In this document: one piece after another, positions 5,548 through 11,971 of the stretch
Numbering within the stretch: the first letter of the stretch is position 1
How the letters are laid out: each line of letters begins with the position of its first letter
Source of the DNA: Candidatus Desantisiibacteriota bacterium
GTDB taxonomy: Bacteria > UBA9089 > CG2-30-40-21
Assembly: GCA_016208205.1 (NCBI GenBank)
Contig: JACQYP010000091.1
Coordinates: 1 to 11,971, forward strand
Direction: 5' to 3'
Length of the DNA stretch: 11,971 nucleotides
Program-made: the position numbers and the translations under genes
The notes under the pieces: generated by a model
Databases searched by the model: none
The model's input: the letters and a program-made list of their open reading frames with translations, nothing else
What the model was told of the DNA's origin: nothing

Positions 5548-7986
5548 TTGAATAAAATAGATATTCTTGAGCAATTTATAAATACCCGCGGCTGGTCAAT
5601 CATTCGAAGTGTTTTATTGGAAAGAATAGGTGTAACCTCTTGCTGGATTGCTACCCCTGAGGGACAATTAGTATTTAATGAGGAGCAGGATCACCTTTAT
5701 TGCCGGGCAATTAAATCCACCCAAAAAGGAGGGATAGAATGCGGACAGGTATTCAAGGATTGCCTTCGTCAGGCAACAGAACAAAAAACACCCACGGTAT
5801 TTTCTTGTCCATCAGGATTTCTCGGTTTTTATTGCCCCATTATTATTGACAATATTGTTGTTGGTGTGCTTGGCGGCTGTGAGATGATTGACCCAAGGGT
5901 TGAACCTGCTCATTATGTGTCTCTTATTGAAAAGTTTGGTGTCCCGGACAAAACTACCTTTCTTTCTTCATTTGAAAGAGGACACCGAATATCTGTAGCC
6001 CTGCTGGAACAGGATATAGAGCTTATTGCCCTTATCTGCCAGCTTGCTATGGAAACAAAAACAAAGCATCAAGAGCTTACAGAAAAAAGCCAGGAGGTTC
6101 ATACTCTATCTGAATTTTACAGGTTGTTTGAGGAATCCAGGATGCTTATCCTGACCTTAGAGCCTGAAAAGCTTTACAACCTTATCGTTAATCTCACGGC
6201 TAAAGCCATGAATGCTGAGCTTGTATCACTTATGCTCATTGACCCGCTTACTCAGGAGATGAGTATTAAGGCAGCCATAGGCATGGATGCTACGGTTGTA
6301 AAAAGGACAAAGCTGCCTGTTGGCCGTGGGGTTGTAGGTTTTGTGGCCAAAACAGGCGAGCCGCTTTTAGTCAAGGATGTGACCAATGATTCAAGATTCA
6401 GCATTCAGCAGAATTCGCCAAGATATTATACCAAATCCTTAATCTCTGCCCCACTAAAAATAGGTAATGAAATCCTGGGGGTTATCAATGTTAATAATAA
6501 GGCAACCCGTCAACCCTTTAATGAGGGTGACATTAAACTCCTCTCTATTGTCTGTGGTCATGCAGCCATTGCTATTAAAAACTCAAAAGCCATGTTCTCA
6601 GAGGAAAAGGAAAAGGTGTCGGCAGAGATAAATCACTATGCGTCTCAATTAGAAGAGACAGAGGATGAAAAGAAAAAATTATTAGATGAAAAAGAAGAGA
6701 TAGAGACTAAGGTTAAGGACACAGAGGAGCTGATTCGGATCAAGGAAGAATTGATCCAGAGCAAAGAGGCACTGCTCCGAGAGAAAGAGGCAGCTGCAAC
6801 CAACATGGCTGAAAAAGAAAAATTACAAAGAGAATTAGATGAACTTGAACATGAAAAAGAAGCGTTAGAACAGGAAAAAGAGGTGTTATTGGAAGAGGTA
6901 AAAGGAAAAGAGGTTTTGATCAAGGAAAAAGAGGTTTTAGAAAAAAAGACTGAGGAATTGATAAAAGAAAAGGAAGAATTAGAGGCTCAAACCGAAGAAT
7001 TGGGAATTTTGTACAGCATATCCAGGGAAATACCACTGATGTCCCTTCCTCAGGAGATATTATTCTGGGTGCTGGAACGCATTCAGCAATTCTTTAATTA
7101 TCATGCCGGCAGCTACCTCTATTTTGATAATGACAGGCTTATCAGTCAGATAAAACAGTCCTGTTTTGTCAATGATAGCTGTCTTAACCACATAAAAAAG
7201 CAATTAGAATCTGCATGGACAGAGACAAATCCTGATAAGATTAAAAAGGTTGCTTATTCAACAGAAGAGGGAGAGGCAGGCAATCTGTATTGGATTGGGA
7301 TAGAGAAATTCCAGAGTTTTTTGATTGCCCCATTGAATTACAGGGGTGAAATAATTGGCTTCTTAAATATCAACAGCTTTAATGAAAACGCCTTTACCCC
7401 ATTGCAGAGAAGGCTTTTGACTATTGTCGCCAATCAGGTCTCAGTTACATTAGAAAAGGTTCGTCTCTTTGCTAAGGTCAAAGAGATGGCTGAAAAGGAT
7501 GAATTGACCAAAATGTATAACTATCGGTATCTTGAGGATTTTATGGTCAGAGAATTCAGCTTTGCGAATCAATACCAGAGTCCATTGACATTTCTTATGT
7601 TAGACTTTGACAGATTAAAATTTGTTAATGATACCTTTGGACATGCAGAGGGCAACAGATTGATCGTAACCATAGCCGATATCATCAAGGAAACCGTTGG
7701 CAATAAAGGTACTGTAGCTCGATTTGGCGGGGATGAGTTTGCCGTAGTTTTACCAGAAACCGACCAGAACACAGGATTTAATCTGGCTGATAAGATACGA
7801 AGCAATATCTACGATGCCCCATATCAAATTTCCGGAAAACCACATCAACTCTCAGCCAGTCTCGGCACAGCCACCTATCCAAATCCAGGCATATCTACAG
7901 AAAAAGAGCTATTGGCAAAGGCAGATAAGGCTCTCTATGATGCCAAACAACAGGGGAGGAATAAGGTAGTGATGCATATGGCGTGA
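5548..7986 (+). CDS. PocR-GAF-coiled coil-GAF-GGDEF signalling protein (nucleotide cyclase)
   Basis: The 812-aa product has no membrane segment. Domains in order are: a PocR-type sensor (about 1-170, Cys33, 52, 65, 72, 87, 96 and 111); GAF (about 195-348); a charged Lys/Glu coiled coil (350-487); a second, divergent GAF (488-642); and GGDEF (648-810). The GGDEF domain has DELTKMYNYRYL, FDRLKFVNDTFGHAEGN and an intact RFGGDEF (725-731). GGDEF domains condense two NTPs to a cyclic dinucleotide. Two deviations stand out: GHAEGN has Asn703 where the guanine-contacting Asp is usual, and the RxxD inhibitory site is GNKG here. The start is TTG, with TAAGGAG 6 nt upstream. It probably shares a transcript with the sugar transferase and may control that polysaccharide pathway. 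Confidence 0.92.
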   Translation: MNKIDILEQFINTRGWSIIRSVLLERIGVTSCWIATPEGQLVFNEEQDHLYCRAIKSTQKGGIECGQVFKDCLRQATEQKTPTVFSCPSGFLGFYCPIIIDNIVVGVLGGCEMIDPRVEPAHYVSLIEKFGVPDKTTFLSSFERGHRISVALLEQDIELIALICQLAMETKTKHQELTEKSQEVHTLSEFYRLFEESRMLILTLEPEKLYNLIVNLTAKAMNAELVSLMLIDPLTQEMSIKAAIGMDATVVKRTKLPVGRGVVGFVAKTGEPLLVKDVTNDSRFSIQQNSPRYYTKSLISAPLKIGNEILGVINVNNKATRQPFNEGDIKLLSIVCGHAAIAIKNSKAMFSEEKEKVSAEINHYASQLEETEDEKKKLLDEKEEIETKVKDTEELIRIKEELIQSKEALLREKEAAATNMAEKEKLQRELDELEHEKEALEQEKEVLLEEVKGKEVLIKEKEVLEKKTEELIKEKEELEAQTEELGILYSISREIPLMSLPQEILFWVLERIQQFFNYHAGSYLYFDNDRLISQIKQSCFVNDSCLNHIKKQLESAWTETNPDKIKKVAYSTEEGEAGNLYWIGIEKFQSFLIAPLNYRGEIIGFLNINSFNENAFTPLQRRLLTIVANQVSVTLEKVRLFAKVKEMAEKDELTKMYNYRYLEDFMVREFSFANQYQSPLTFLMLDFDRLKFVNDTFGHAEGNRLIVTIADIIKETVGNKGTVARFGGDEFAVVLPETDQNTGFNLADKIRSNIYDAPYQISGKPHQLSASLGTATYPNPGISTEKELLAKADKALYDAKQQGRNKVVMHMA

Positions 7987-8031
7987 TCGGGTAGGAGCAG
8001 GTTCTAAATCCACCCCAATATTGATTGTAGG

Positions 8032-8080
8032 GCACATTCCTCGAATGTGCTATTAAGGGTGCATTCGGGGAACGCACCCT
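8032..8080. terminator. Double hairpin between convergent genes
   Basis: The first stem is GCACATTC (8032-8039) with GAATGTGC (8043-8050) and a 3-nt loop. The second is AGGGTGCATTC (8056-8066) with GAACGCACCCT (8070-8080), 11 bp with one mismatch and loop GGG. The two stems resemble each other, both being built around a GCAC..ATTC / GAAT..GTGC theme. They lie between the GGDEF stop (7986) and pyrB; the second encodes the last residues of PyrB. They could end transcription from both sides, but no T-tract follows. Confidence 0.6.
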
Positions 8081-8985
8081 ACCAGATACAACACTGCCAT
8101 TCTTACCGCAATACCATTTGTCACCTGTTCTAATATAAGAGAATGCTGTCCATCTGCTACTGCCCCATTGATTTCTATATCTCGATTGATTGGACCCGGA
8201 TGCATGATCAAGACATCAGCCTTAGCTAATCGAAGATGGCTTTCCTGCAACCCATAAAATTCTGTATATTCACGAACAGAAGGAAACATGCTGTTTTTTT
8301 GCCGCTCTAATTGGAGTCGCAGAAGCATAATAATATCTGCATCGCGAACAGCTTCAGCTAAACAATAGGTTACCTCTGCTCCAAGCCTCTCAATCCCTAT
8401 TGGCATCAATGTTGGCGGACCACACAAGGTTACCTTAGCTCCCATCCTGATTAATCCCCAGATATTTGATCTGGCCACACGGCTATGCAGAATATCACCA
8501 ACAATAGCTACCTTTAACCCCTCAAGCCTGTCTTTTTTTTCTCTGATGGTAAACATATCCAGCAACCCTTGAGTCGGATGTTCATGGCTTCCATCACCGG
8601 CATTAATCACAGAGCATTTGGTTAACCTTGAAACCATCTGTGGCACACCTGCCTCAGCGTGTCTAATAACAATAATAGATGGCTGCATAGCCTCTATGGT
8701 TTTAATCGTATCCTTCAGGCTCTCGCCCTTAACCACGCTGCTGGTAGAAATAGCTATATTTAATACATCTGCGGATAATCTCTTGGCTGCAATCTCAAAG
8801 GATGTTCGTGTACGGGTAGAAGGCTCATAAAAAAGGTTGACTACAGTATGACCACGCAAGGTTGGAACCCTTTTTACCTCTCTACCCAAAACCTCCTTAA
8901 AAGAGGCTGCTGTATCCATGATAAGGGTTATATTCTCTACGCTTAATTCTTGTATACTTAGAAGATGATGGTGAGAAAAATACAT
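8053..8985 (-). CDS. pyrB: Aspartate carbamoyltransferase catalytic chain
   Basis: PyrB condenses carbamoyl phosphate with aspartate, the first committed step of pyrimidine synthesis. The 310-aa product is of normal length. It has EPSTRTRTSF (54-63, carbamoyl-phosphate site), SSVVKGES (82-89, the mobile Ser/Lys loop), GDGSHEHPTQ (130-139), HSRVARSN (167-174) and MHPGPINR (261-268). The start ATG follows AGAGGGAGC. The last nine residues (VGCVPRMHP) and the stop are encoded by an intergenic-type hairpin. It is the last gene of a minus-strand group behind pyrR. No pyrI or pyrC is seen in the window. Confidence 0.96.
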   Translation of the reverse strand: MYFSHHHLLSIQELSVENITLIMDTAASFKEVLGREVKRVPTLRGHTVVNLFYEPSTRTRTSFEIAAKRLSADVLNIAISTSSVVKGESLKDTIKTIEAMQPSIIVIRHAEAGVPQMVSRLTKCSVINAGDGSHEHPTQGLLDMFTIREKKDRLEGLKVAIVGDILHSRVARSNIWGLIRMGAKVTLCGPPTLMPIGIERLGAEVTYCLAEAVRDADIIMLLRLQLERQKNSMFPSVREYTEFYGLQESHLRLAKADVLIMHPGPINRDIEINGAVADGQHSLILEQVTNGIAVRMAVLYLVGCVPRMHP

Positions 8986-9039
8986 TTTTGCTCCCTCTAA
9001 AGTTATCTAACTCAGGTTGTTTAGGTAGGTTAGGCTATC

Positions 9040-9107
9040 AGGCTGTAGACTGTTAGACTGTTAGTGAAGGCTGTTAGCTCTCATAACGGTCTAACAGTTT
9101 ACAGCCT
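9040..9107. repeat. GACTGTTA-type palindromic array upstream of pyrB
   Basis: The left arm 9040-9058 pairs with 9089-9107 over 19 bp with one mismatch. The arms are built of 7-8 nt units (GGCTGTA, GACTGTTA, GACTGTTA). The same unit family recurs at 11149-11240 upstream of the PorV-like gene. It sits between the 35-aa small gene and pyrB on the minus strand and could shape the transcript ahead of pyrB. Confidence 0.8.
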
Positions 9108-9114
9108 ATCTACT

Positions 9115-9222
9115 TTATTTCGATATTACTTGCTGATGTCGTGCTTTGTGTCGCAAATCGTGTATTCTTATACAAATAATAGCAATAATAGAAATCGCGC
9201 TAAAAAGTACAATTGCTTCCAT
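9115..9222 (-). CDS. 35-aa predicted single-span membrane microprotein
   Basis: The reading frame has a very good ribosome binding site, AGGAGG with a 7-nt spacer before the ATG at 9220-9222. It begins 3 nt after the stop of the 58-aa gene upstream. The product is one hydrophobic helix (about residues 3-18, IVLFSAISIIAIICI) followed by a basic, His-rich tail (HDLRHKARHQ), which predicts an N-out, C-in small membrane protein. I do not recognise a family. The tight spacing suggests it is co-translated with its neighbour. Confidence 0.65.
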   Translation of the reverse strand: MEAIVLFSAISIIAIICIRIHDLRHKARHQQVISK

Positions 9223-9225
9223 TGA

Positions 9226-9402
9226 TTAACCCTCCTTTTCTAACATAAATCCAACCAGTGCTATAATTAAAGTCGCCAAGCTACCTAATATTAGTACTAC
9301 CATTTTAGGTACATCTTCAAACCCCAAAATGCTACCCAAAACGACCCCGGCAAAAATAAGTTTTGAGACATCCAATAAATAATCTCCTACCTTCTGTCTC
9401 AT
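9226..9402 (-). CDS. 58-aa predicted two-span membrane protein, DUF6722-like
   Basis: The frame starts at ATG 9400-9402, with AAGGAG 9 nt upstream. The product has a short basic N-terminus, an amphipathic stretch GDYLLDVSKLIFAGVVLG (6-23), a short turn with acidic residues (FEDVPK) and a second hydrophobic helix MVVLILGSLATLIIALVGF (34-52). From memory it resembles the small DUF6722-type membrane proteins, whose function is unknown; I could not verify this by search. It is the first of two micro-genes between pyrR and pyrB. Confidence 0.7.
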   Translation of the reverse strand: MRQKVGDYLLDVSKLIFAGVVLGSILGFEDVPKMVVLILGSLATLIIALVGFMLEKEG

Positions 9403-9429
9403 TGTCTACTCTCCTTATCAGGGCAGTAG

Positions 9430-9448
9430 ACGAGCCGTCTCGGCTCGT
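9430..9448. repeat. Perfect 8-bp GC-rich hairpin between pyrR and the micro-genes
   Basis: ACGAGCCG (9430-9437) and CGGCTCGT (9441-9448) form a perfect stem with a TCT loop. There is no T-tract on either side, so it is a weak terminator candidate. It begins 27 nt before the 58-aa gene and 27 nt after the pyrR stop. I see no PyrR-binding anti-antiterminator consensus around it. Confidence 0.6.
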
Positions 9449-9475
9449 TGAAGATACACTCATTGCCTGCTCTCT

Positions 9476-10048
9476 TTAAGGTAAACGGACAGGTTTGTCC
9501 CCTGCCCCTACCACCATAACCAATACCTCATCACACCCATCTATTTCCTCTACCCTTACCTCAATGACCTCATCCTTTGTGGTTGTGACAGTTTTGCCTG
9601 TATAATCGGATTGAATAGGCAATTCACGGTGACCTCGATCAATAATCACAGCCAATTGAATACTTGCCGGACGGCCAAAGTCCATAATCTGATCAATAGC
9701 ACAGCGAATTGTTCTACCGGTATATAGAACATCATCTACTAAGATAATTTTTTTTCCGGTAATATCAAATGGGATTTGGGTAGGTCTAACTACAGGCTGG
9801 TCAGAAATAGTGGTCAGATCATCACGATAAAGGGTAATATCCAATACCCCCATCTCAATCTTACAATTTTCGAGCAGAGCAATATTCTTTACAATACGCT
9901 CGGCAATCGGGACACCACGGCTCCGTATCCCAATAATACATAGATCCTGCATTCCCTTGTTCCGTTCTAATATCTCATGAGAGAGCCGCAGAATCGCTTG
10001 CGACAATTCACTTGCATCCATAATCTTAGATTTGGGTGTGAACTTCAT
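9476..10048 (-). CDS. pyrR: PyrR, pyrimidine attenuation regulator / uracil phosphoribosyltransferase
   Basis: PyrR binds UMP and pyr mRNA to promote attenuation in Gram-positives, and also has uracil phosphoribosyltransferase activity. The 190-aa product has HEILERNKG (24-32), GIRSRGVPIAERI (40-52), DITLYRDDL (70-78), the PRPP loop IILVDDVLYTGRT (101-113) and RGHRELPI (138-145). It ends with about ten residues (GAGDKPVRLP) beyond the usual C-terminus. The ATG at 10046-10048 matches the family N-terminus; a TTG seven codons upstream lies in a repeat and is rejected. A classical PyrR-binding loop was not found in the window, so control of pyrB by attenuation is not shown. Confidence 0.95.
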   Translation of the reverse strand: MKFTPKSKIMDASELSQAILRLSHEILERNKGMQDLCIIGIRSRGVPIAERIVKNIALLENCKIEMGVLDITLYRDDLTTISDQPVVRPTQIPFDITGKKIILVDDVLYTGRTIRCAIDQIMDFGRPASIQLAVIIDRGHRELPIQSDYTGKTVTTTKDEVIEVRVEEIDGCDEVLVMVVGAGDKPVRLP

Positions 10049-10059
10049 GGATACCTCAT

Positions 10060-10153
10060 AGAGGCACAAAGGAAGAGAAGAAGAAAAAGAATACTTGCTT
10101 TCCTGATTAAACTGCTACTATTCCTTTTCATCTCTTCTTTCCTTTGTGCCTCT
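10060..10153. repeat. GAGGCACAAAGG inverted repeat between porV-like gene and pyrR
   Basis: AGAGGCACAAAGGAA (10060-10074) is the perfect reverse complement of 10139-10153. The pairing continues inward over a purine-rich GAAGAGAAG / CTCTTCT stretch after a small shift. It fills the 118-nt gap between the two genes and would form a long hairpin just before the pyrR start. Confidence 0.8.
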
Positions 10154-10166
10154 CTGTGCCTTTCCC

Positions 10167-11120
10167 TTAAAATCTCGTAATCATCGAAACCCTATGTGTT
10201 GGGTCAAAATCTGTATAAGAAAGCATTGCATAATCAATCTGGGTATTAATAGCCTTCAGCATCCCTTCGCCGCTGCCCTTAAACCCCATGCCAATAGAAT
10301 ACCCTGAGCGATTTTCAGACACTCTTTCATACCCTACCCTGACACACATGGCATTGCTTGCCCAATACTCAACACCGCCATGCACAGCTACATCATTATC
10401 CATTGGCACATCAACATCTATTGCTGCCGTAGCATTGTCGCCAAGAATGGTTGGCTTAAAACAAAACCCAAGCTTCAGGTTCAATGGCAAATCATTAGAT
10501 TTATCCTCTGTTTTCAGCTTTGGACCAATATTCTGAATGTTTGCGCCAAAGGAAAGGTTTTCTCTTGGAGCAAAGAGCCAGCCAAGGTCAAAAGCCATTG
10601 TCTCACCCTTGGAGCCGCCAAGATCCTGATTGATAGCCTTAAGGCTTACCCCAATGGATGTAGCTGGGGTAAGACCCAGTGCTGTTGAAAAAACAATTGC
10701 TCTGTTCTCAACCTTCAAGCTACCTATTGTAGCACCGTTACCATCACGCCCATCAATTCCTGAGACATTAGAAAGTATCACACTCCCTGCAATTACCCGT
10801 TTTTTCCCTTCATAGGCAGTAGTCGGCTGGGCATAGGCAATAAAATTACCGTCAACATCCTCTATCCATCTGGTATTAACATAAAGTATCTCCCTTGATT
10901 TGATTCGAATCAACCCGGCAGGGTTCCACCAGCAGGCATTAACATCATCCACGCCTGCCACAAATGCCCCGCCCATTCCAGTCGGTCTTGCTCCCTGAGC
11001 AATGTTCAAAAATACGGCTGTTGTTGCCCCGACCTTATCCTTGCCACCAGCCTCAACACAAAGCACAGACTGCAGCATAAAAATAATACCCATTAATCCA
11101 CACAACACTACCTTTTTCAT
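10167..11120 (-). CDS. PorV/PorQ-family outer-membrane beta-barrel protein
   Basis: The 317-aa product starts with a signal peptide (MKK, hydrophobic core 4-20, probable cleavage after VEA at 24). It then has the family signature FLNIAQGARPTGMGGAFVA (37-55) and DDVNACWWNPAGL (58-70). The rest is alternating beta-strand sequence, and it ends in ITRF with the C-terminal aromatic residue typical of barrels inserted by the BAM machinery. PorV acts in type IX secretion in Bacteroidota, but many uncultured lineages have homologues without proven roles. GAGGAG lies just upstream of the ATG. It lies upstream of pyrR on the same strand. Confidence 0.85.
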   Translation of the reverse strand: MKKVVLCGLMGIIFMLQSVLCVEAGGKDKVGATTAVFLNIAQGARPTGMGGAFVAGVDDVNACWWNPAGLIRIKSREILYVNTRWIEDVDGNFIAYAQPTTAYEGKKRVIAGSVILSNVSGIDGRDGNGATIGSLKVENRAIVFSTALGLTPATSIGVSLKAINQDLGGSKGETMAFDLGWLFAPRENLSFGANIQNIGPKLKTEDKSNDLPLNLKLGFCFKPTILGDNATAAIDVDVPMDNDVAVHGGVEYWASNAMCVRVGYERVSENRSGYSIGMGFKGSGEGMLKAINTQIDYAMLSYTDFDPTHRVSMITRF

Positions 11121-11148
11121 TATCTCCTCATCCTCCTTTTATTTAATC

Positions 11149-11259
11149 AGGCTATTAGACTGTAGGCTGTTAGGCTGAAGAATAAAGAACTAAAAATTCA
11201 TTACCTTTGTTTTTCCTAACAGTCTAATAGTCTACAGTCTATCCCTGTATTCACAGGGA
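11149..11259. repeat. GACTGTTA-type palindromic array plus CCCTGT hairpin upstream of the porV-like gene
   Basis: The best paired block is TAGGCTGTTAGG (11163-11174) with CCTAACAGTCTA (11215-11226), 12 bp with one mismatch. Outer units of 7-8 nt occur in both arms in permuted order, so the arms share units rather than one continuous sequence. A separate perfect hairpin follows: TCCCTGT (11242-11248) with ACAGGGA (11253-11259). It lies between the Uma2 stop and the porV-like start. Confidence 0.75.
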
Positions 11260-11267
11260 CAAGCCTA

Positions 11268-11280
11268 CCTGAATAGTTAC
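11268..11280. repeat. 13-mer CCTGAATAGTTAC, distal end of the Uma2 unit
   Basis: Matches the reverse complement of 11905-11917 in 12 of 13 positions. It includes the Uma2 stop codon (TAA on the minus strand, 11277-11279). Related copies lie at 3678-3690, 3799-3809 and 3948-3960. Confidence 0.7.
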
Positions 11281-11843
11281 ATTTGACTACCAAATACCTC
11301 TTCTACCTTAAAATAAAATCCCTTTAATACAACCGAAGAAAGGGTATCTTGTGATTGAAATATTCCATAAGTTTCATAAGTCCCACCTGCAAGGGTCAAA
11401 ACCTCTATCTCTTTTTTATCTATATTTACTAACCAATATTCAGGAACAGCATGCTTTTCATAGAGCTTCCTTTTTATAATCCTATCCCTTTGAGCAGAGT
11501 TTTTAGATATAATTTCAATGAGTAAGTCTGGTGAACCCTTTATGTTATCCTGAGTAATAATATGTCGGTTTTCTTTTGAGACAAAGATAATATCAGGCTG
11601 AACAACATCTTCATTACTTAAAACCACATCACAAGGTGCATAAAACACCTCTCCTAATTCTGATTCTTCTAAAAAATACGCAATTTTAACAATCTTTTTT
11701 GATACCCTTTGATGCCACATATTGGGTGCAGGCGACATAAAGAACTCACCTCCTATTAATTCATATCGTTTATCAGAACCTATATCCCAGATAAGATAGT
11801 CATCATAGGTAAATTTTACTTCATTCCTTACCGCTACAGCCAT
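11277..11843 (-). CDS. Uma2-family (DUF820) restriction-endonuclease-like protein
   Basis: The 188-aa product has the Uma2 layout: an N-terminal FTYDDYLIW (11-19), RYELIGGEFFMSPAP (26-40), VVQPDIIFVS (80-89) and GSPDLLIEIISKNSAQRD (103-120). The last two supply the PD...(D/E)xK-like acidic residues (Asp84, Asp106, Glu110). The family has a nuclease fold, is abundant in cyanobacteria and many uncultured bacteria, and mostly lacks a proven role. AAAGGAG lies 5 nt before the ATG. The gene is framed by inverted copies of a 13-mer, and its stop codon lies inside one of them. Confidence 0.9.
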   Translation of the reverse strand: MAVAVRNEVKFTYDDYLIWDIGSDKRYELIGGEFFMSPAPNMWHQRVSKKIVKIAYFLEESELGEVFYAPCDVVLSNEDVVQPDIIFVSKENRHIITQDNIKGSPDLLIEIISKNSAQRDRIIKRKLYEKHAVPEYWLVNIDKKEIEVLTLAGGTYETYGIFQSQDTLSSVVLKGFYFKVEEVFGSQM

Positions 11844-11904
11844 AGCTACTCCTTTTCAACCTGTGTTTATATTTACACGAATAAATGAATCATACGAATA
11901 GATA

Positions 11905-11951
11905 GTAACTACTCAGGTTCAAAGTTCAAGGGTTCACGGTTCAAGGTTAGA
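11905..11951. repeat. 13-mer GTAACTACTCAGG followed by GGTTCAA heptamers
   Basis: The 13-mer (11905-11917) is the inverted partner of the copy at the other end of the Uma2 gene. It runs into five heptamers (GGTTCAA, AGTTCAA, GGTTCAC, GGTTCAA, GGTTAGA) with a single extra G at 11930. This is the same unit family as the truB leader hairpin. A matching right arm may lie beyond the window. Confidence 0.75.
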
Positions 11952-11971
11952 GAGCGATGAAGCTTGTCTCT

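Noticed and set aside
6645..6923. Ser/Phe-rich open frame opposite the GGDEF protein
   Set aside because: It is the antisense reading of the Lys/Glu coiled coil, a known composition artefact.
9420..9475. PyrR-dependent attenuator between pyrR and pyrB
   Set aside because: I could not find the PyrR-binding loop consensus, or a terminator with a T-tract competing with an antiterminator.
10380..10815. Open frames on the plus strand inside the porV-like gene
   Set aside because: They are antisense to a well-supported gene with a signal peptide and family signature, and have no ribosome binding site.
10167..11120. Lipoprotein assignment for the PorV-like protein because of Cys21
   Set aside because: SVLC has Leu at -1 instead of Gly/Ala/Ser, and VEA followed by GG fits ordinary signal peptidase cleavage better.

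Overview
The window looks like chromosomal DNA from a diderm bacterium with roughly 40% GC (judged by eye). It carries an outer-membrane PorV/PorQ-type barrel protein, an undecaprenyl-phosphate sugar transferase and a PyrR-type pyrimidine regulator. Shine-Dalgarno sites are strong (AAGGAGG) and two sigma-70-like promoters are visible. The intergenic regions are unusually rich in palindromic arrays of 7-8 nt units. I suspect an uncultivated lineage, but the sequence alone does not fix the phylum.

Layout. (1) 1-3722, minus strand: the conserved translation/RNA block truB, ribF, rpsO, pnp, read right to left. pnp is cut off by the window edge. A ParE-type toxin-antitoxin pair sits between truB and ribF. 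A good promoter at 3694-3722 drives the block. (2) 3723-4170: a gene-free divergent control region with a 216-bp imperfect palindrome between two opposed promoters. (3) 4171-7986, plus strand: a polyprenyl-phosphate sugar-1-phosphate transferase for exopolysaccharide, followed by a soluble PocR-GAF-coiled coil-GAF-GGDEF signalling protein, probably in one transcript. This suggests nucleotide second-messenger control of a surface polysaccharide. (4) 8032-8080: a double hairpin between convergent genes, part of which encodes the last residues of PyrB. (5) 8053-11120, minus strand: a porV-like gene, pyrR, two very small membrane-protein genes, then pyrB. (6) 11277-11843, minus strand: a Uma2-family nuclease-like gene bracketed by inverted 13-mers.

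The most interesting features are: the heptamer/octamer hairpin arrays in most of the larger intergenic gaps, with different sequence families sharing one architecture; the rpsO leader, where one ACCTCT segment has three mutually exclusive partners including the ribosome binding site; the GGDEF domain, which has Asn in place of the guanine-reading Asp and lacks an I-site; and the two unannotated micro-genes inside the pyr cluster.
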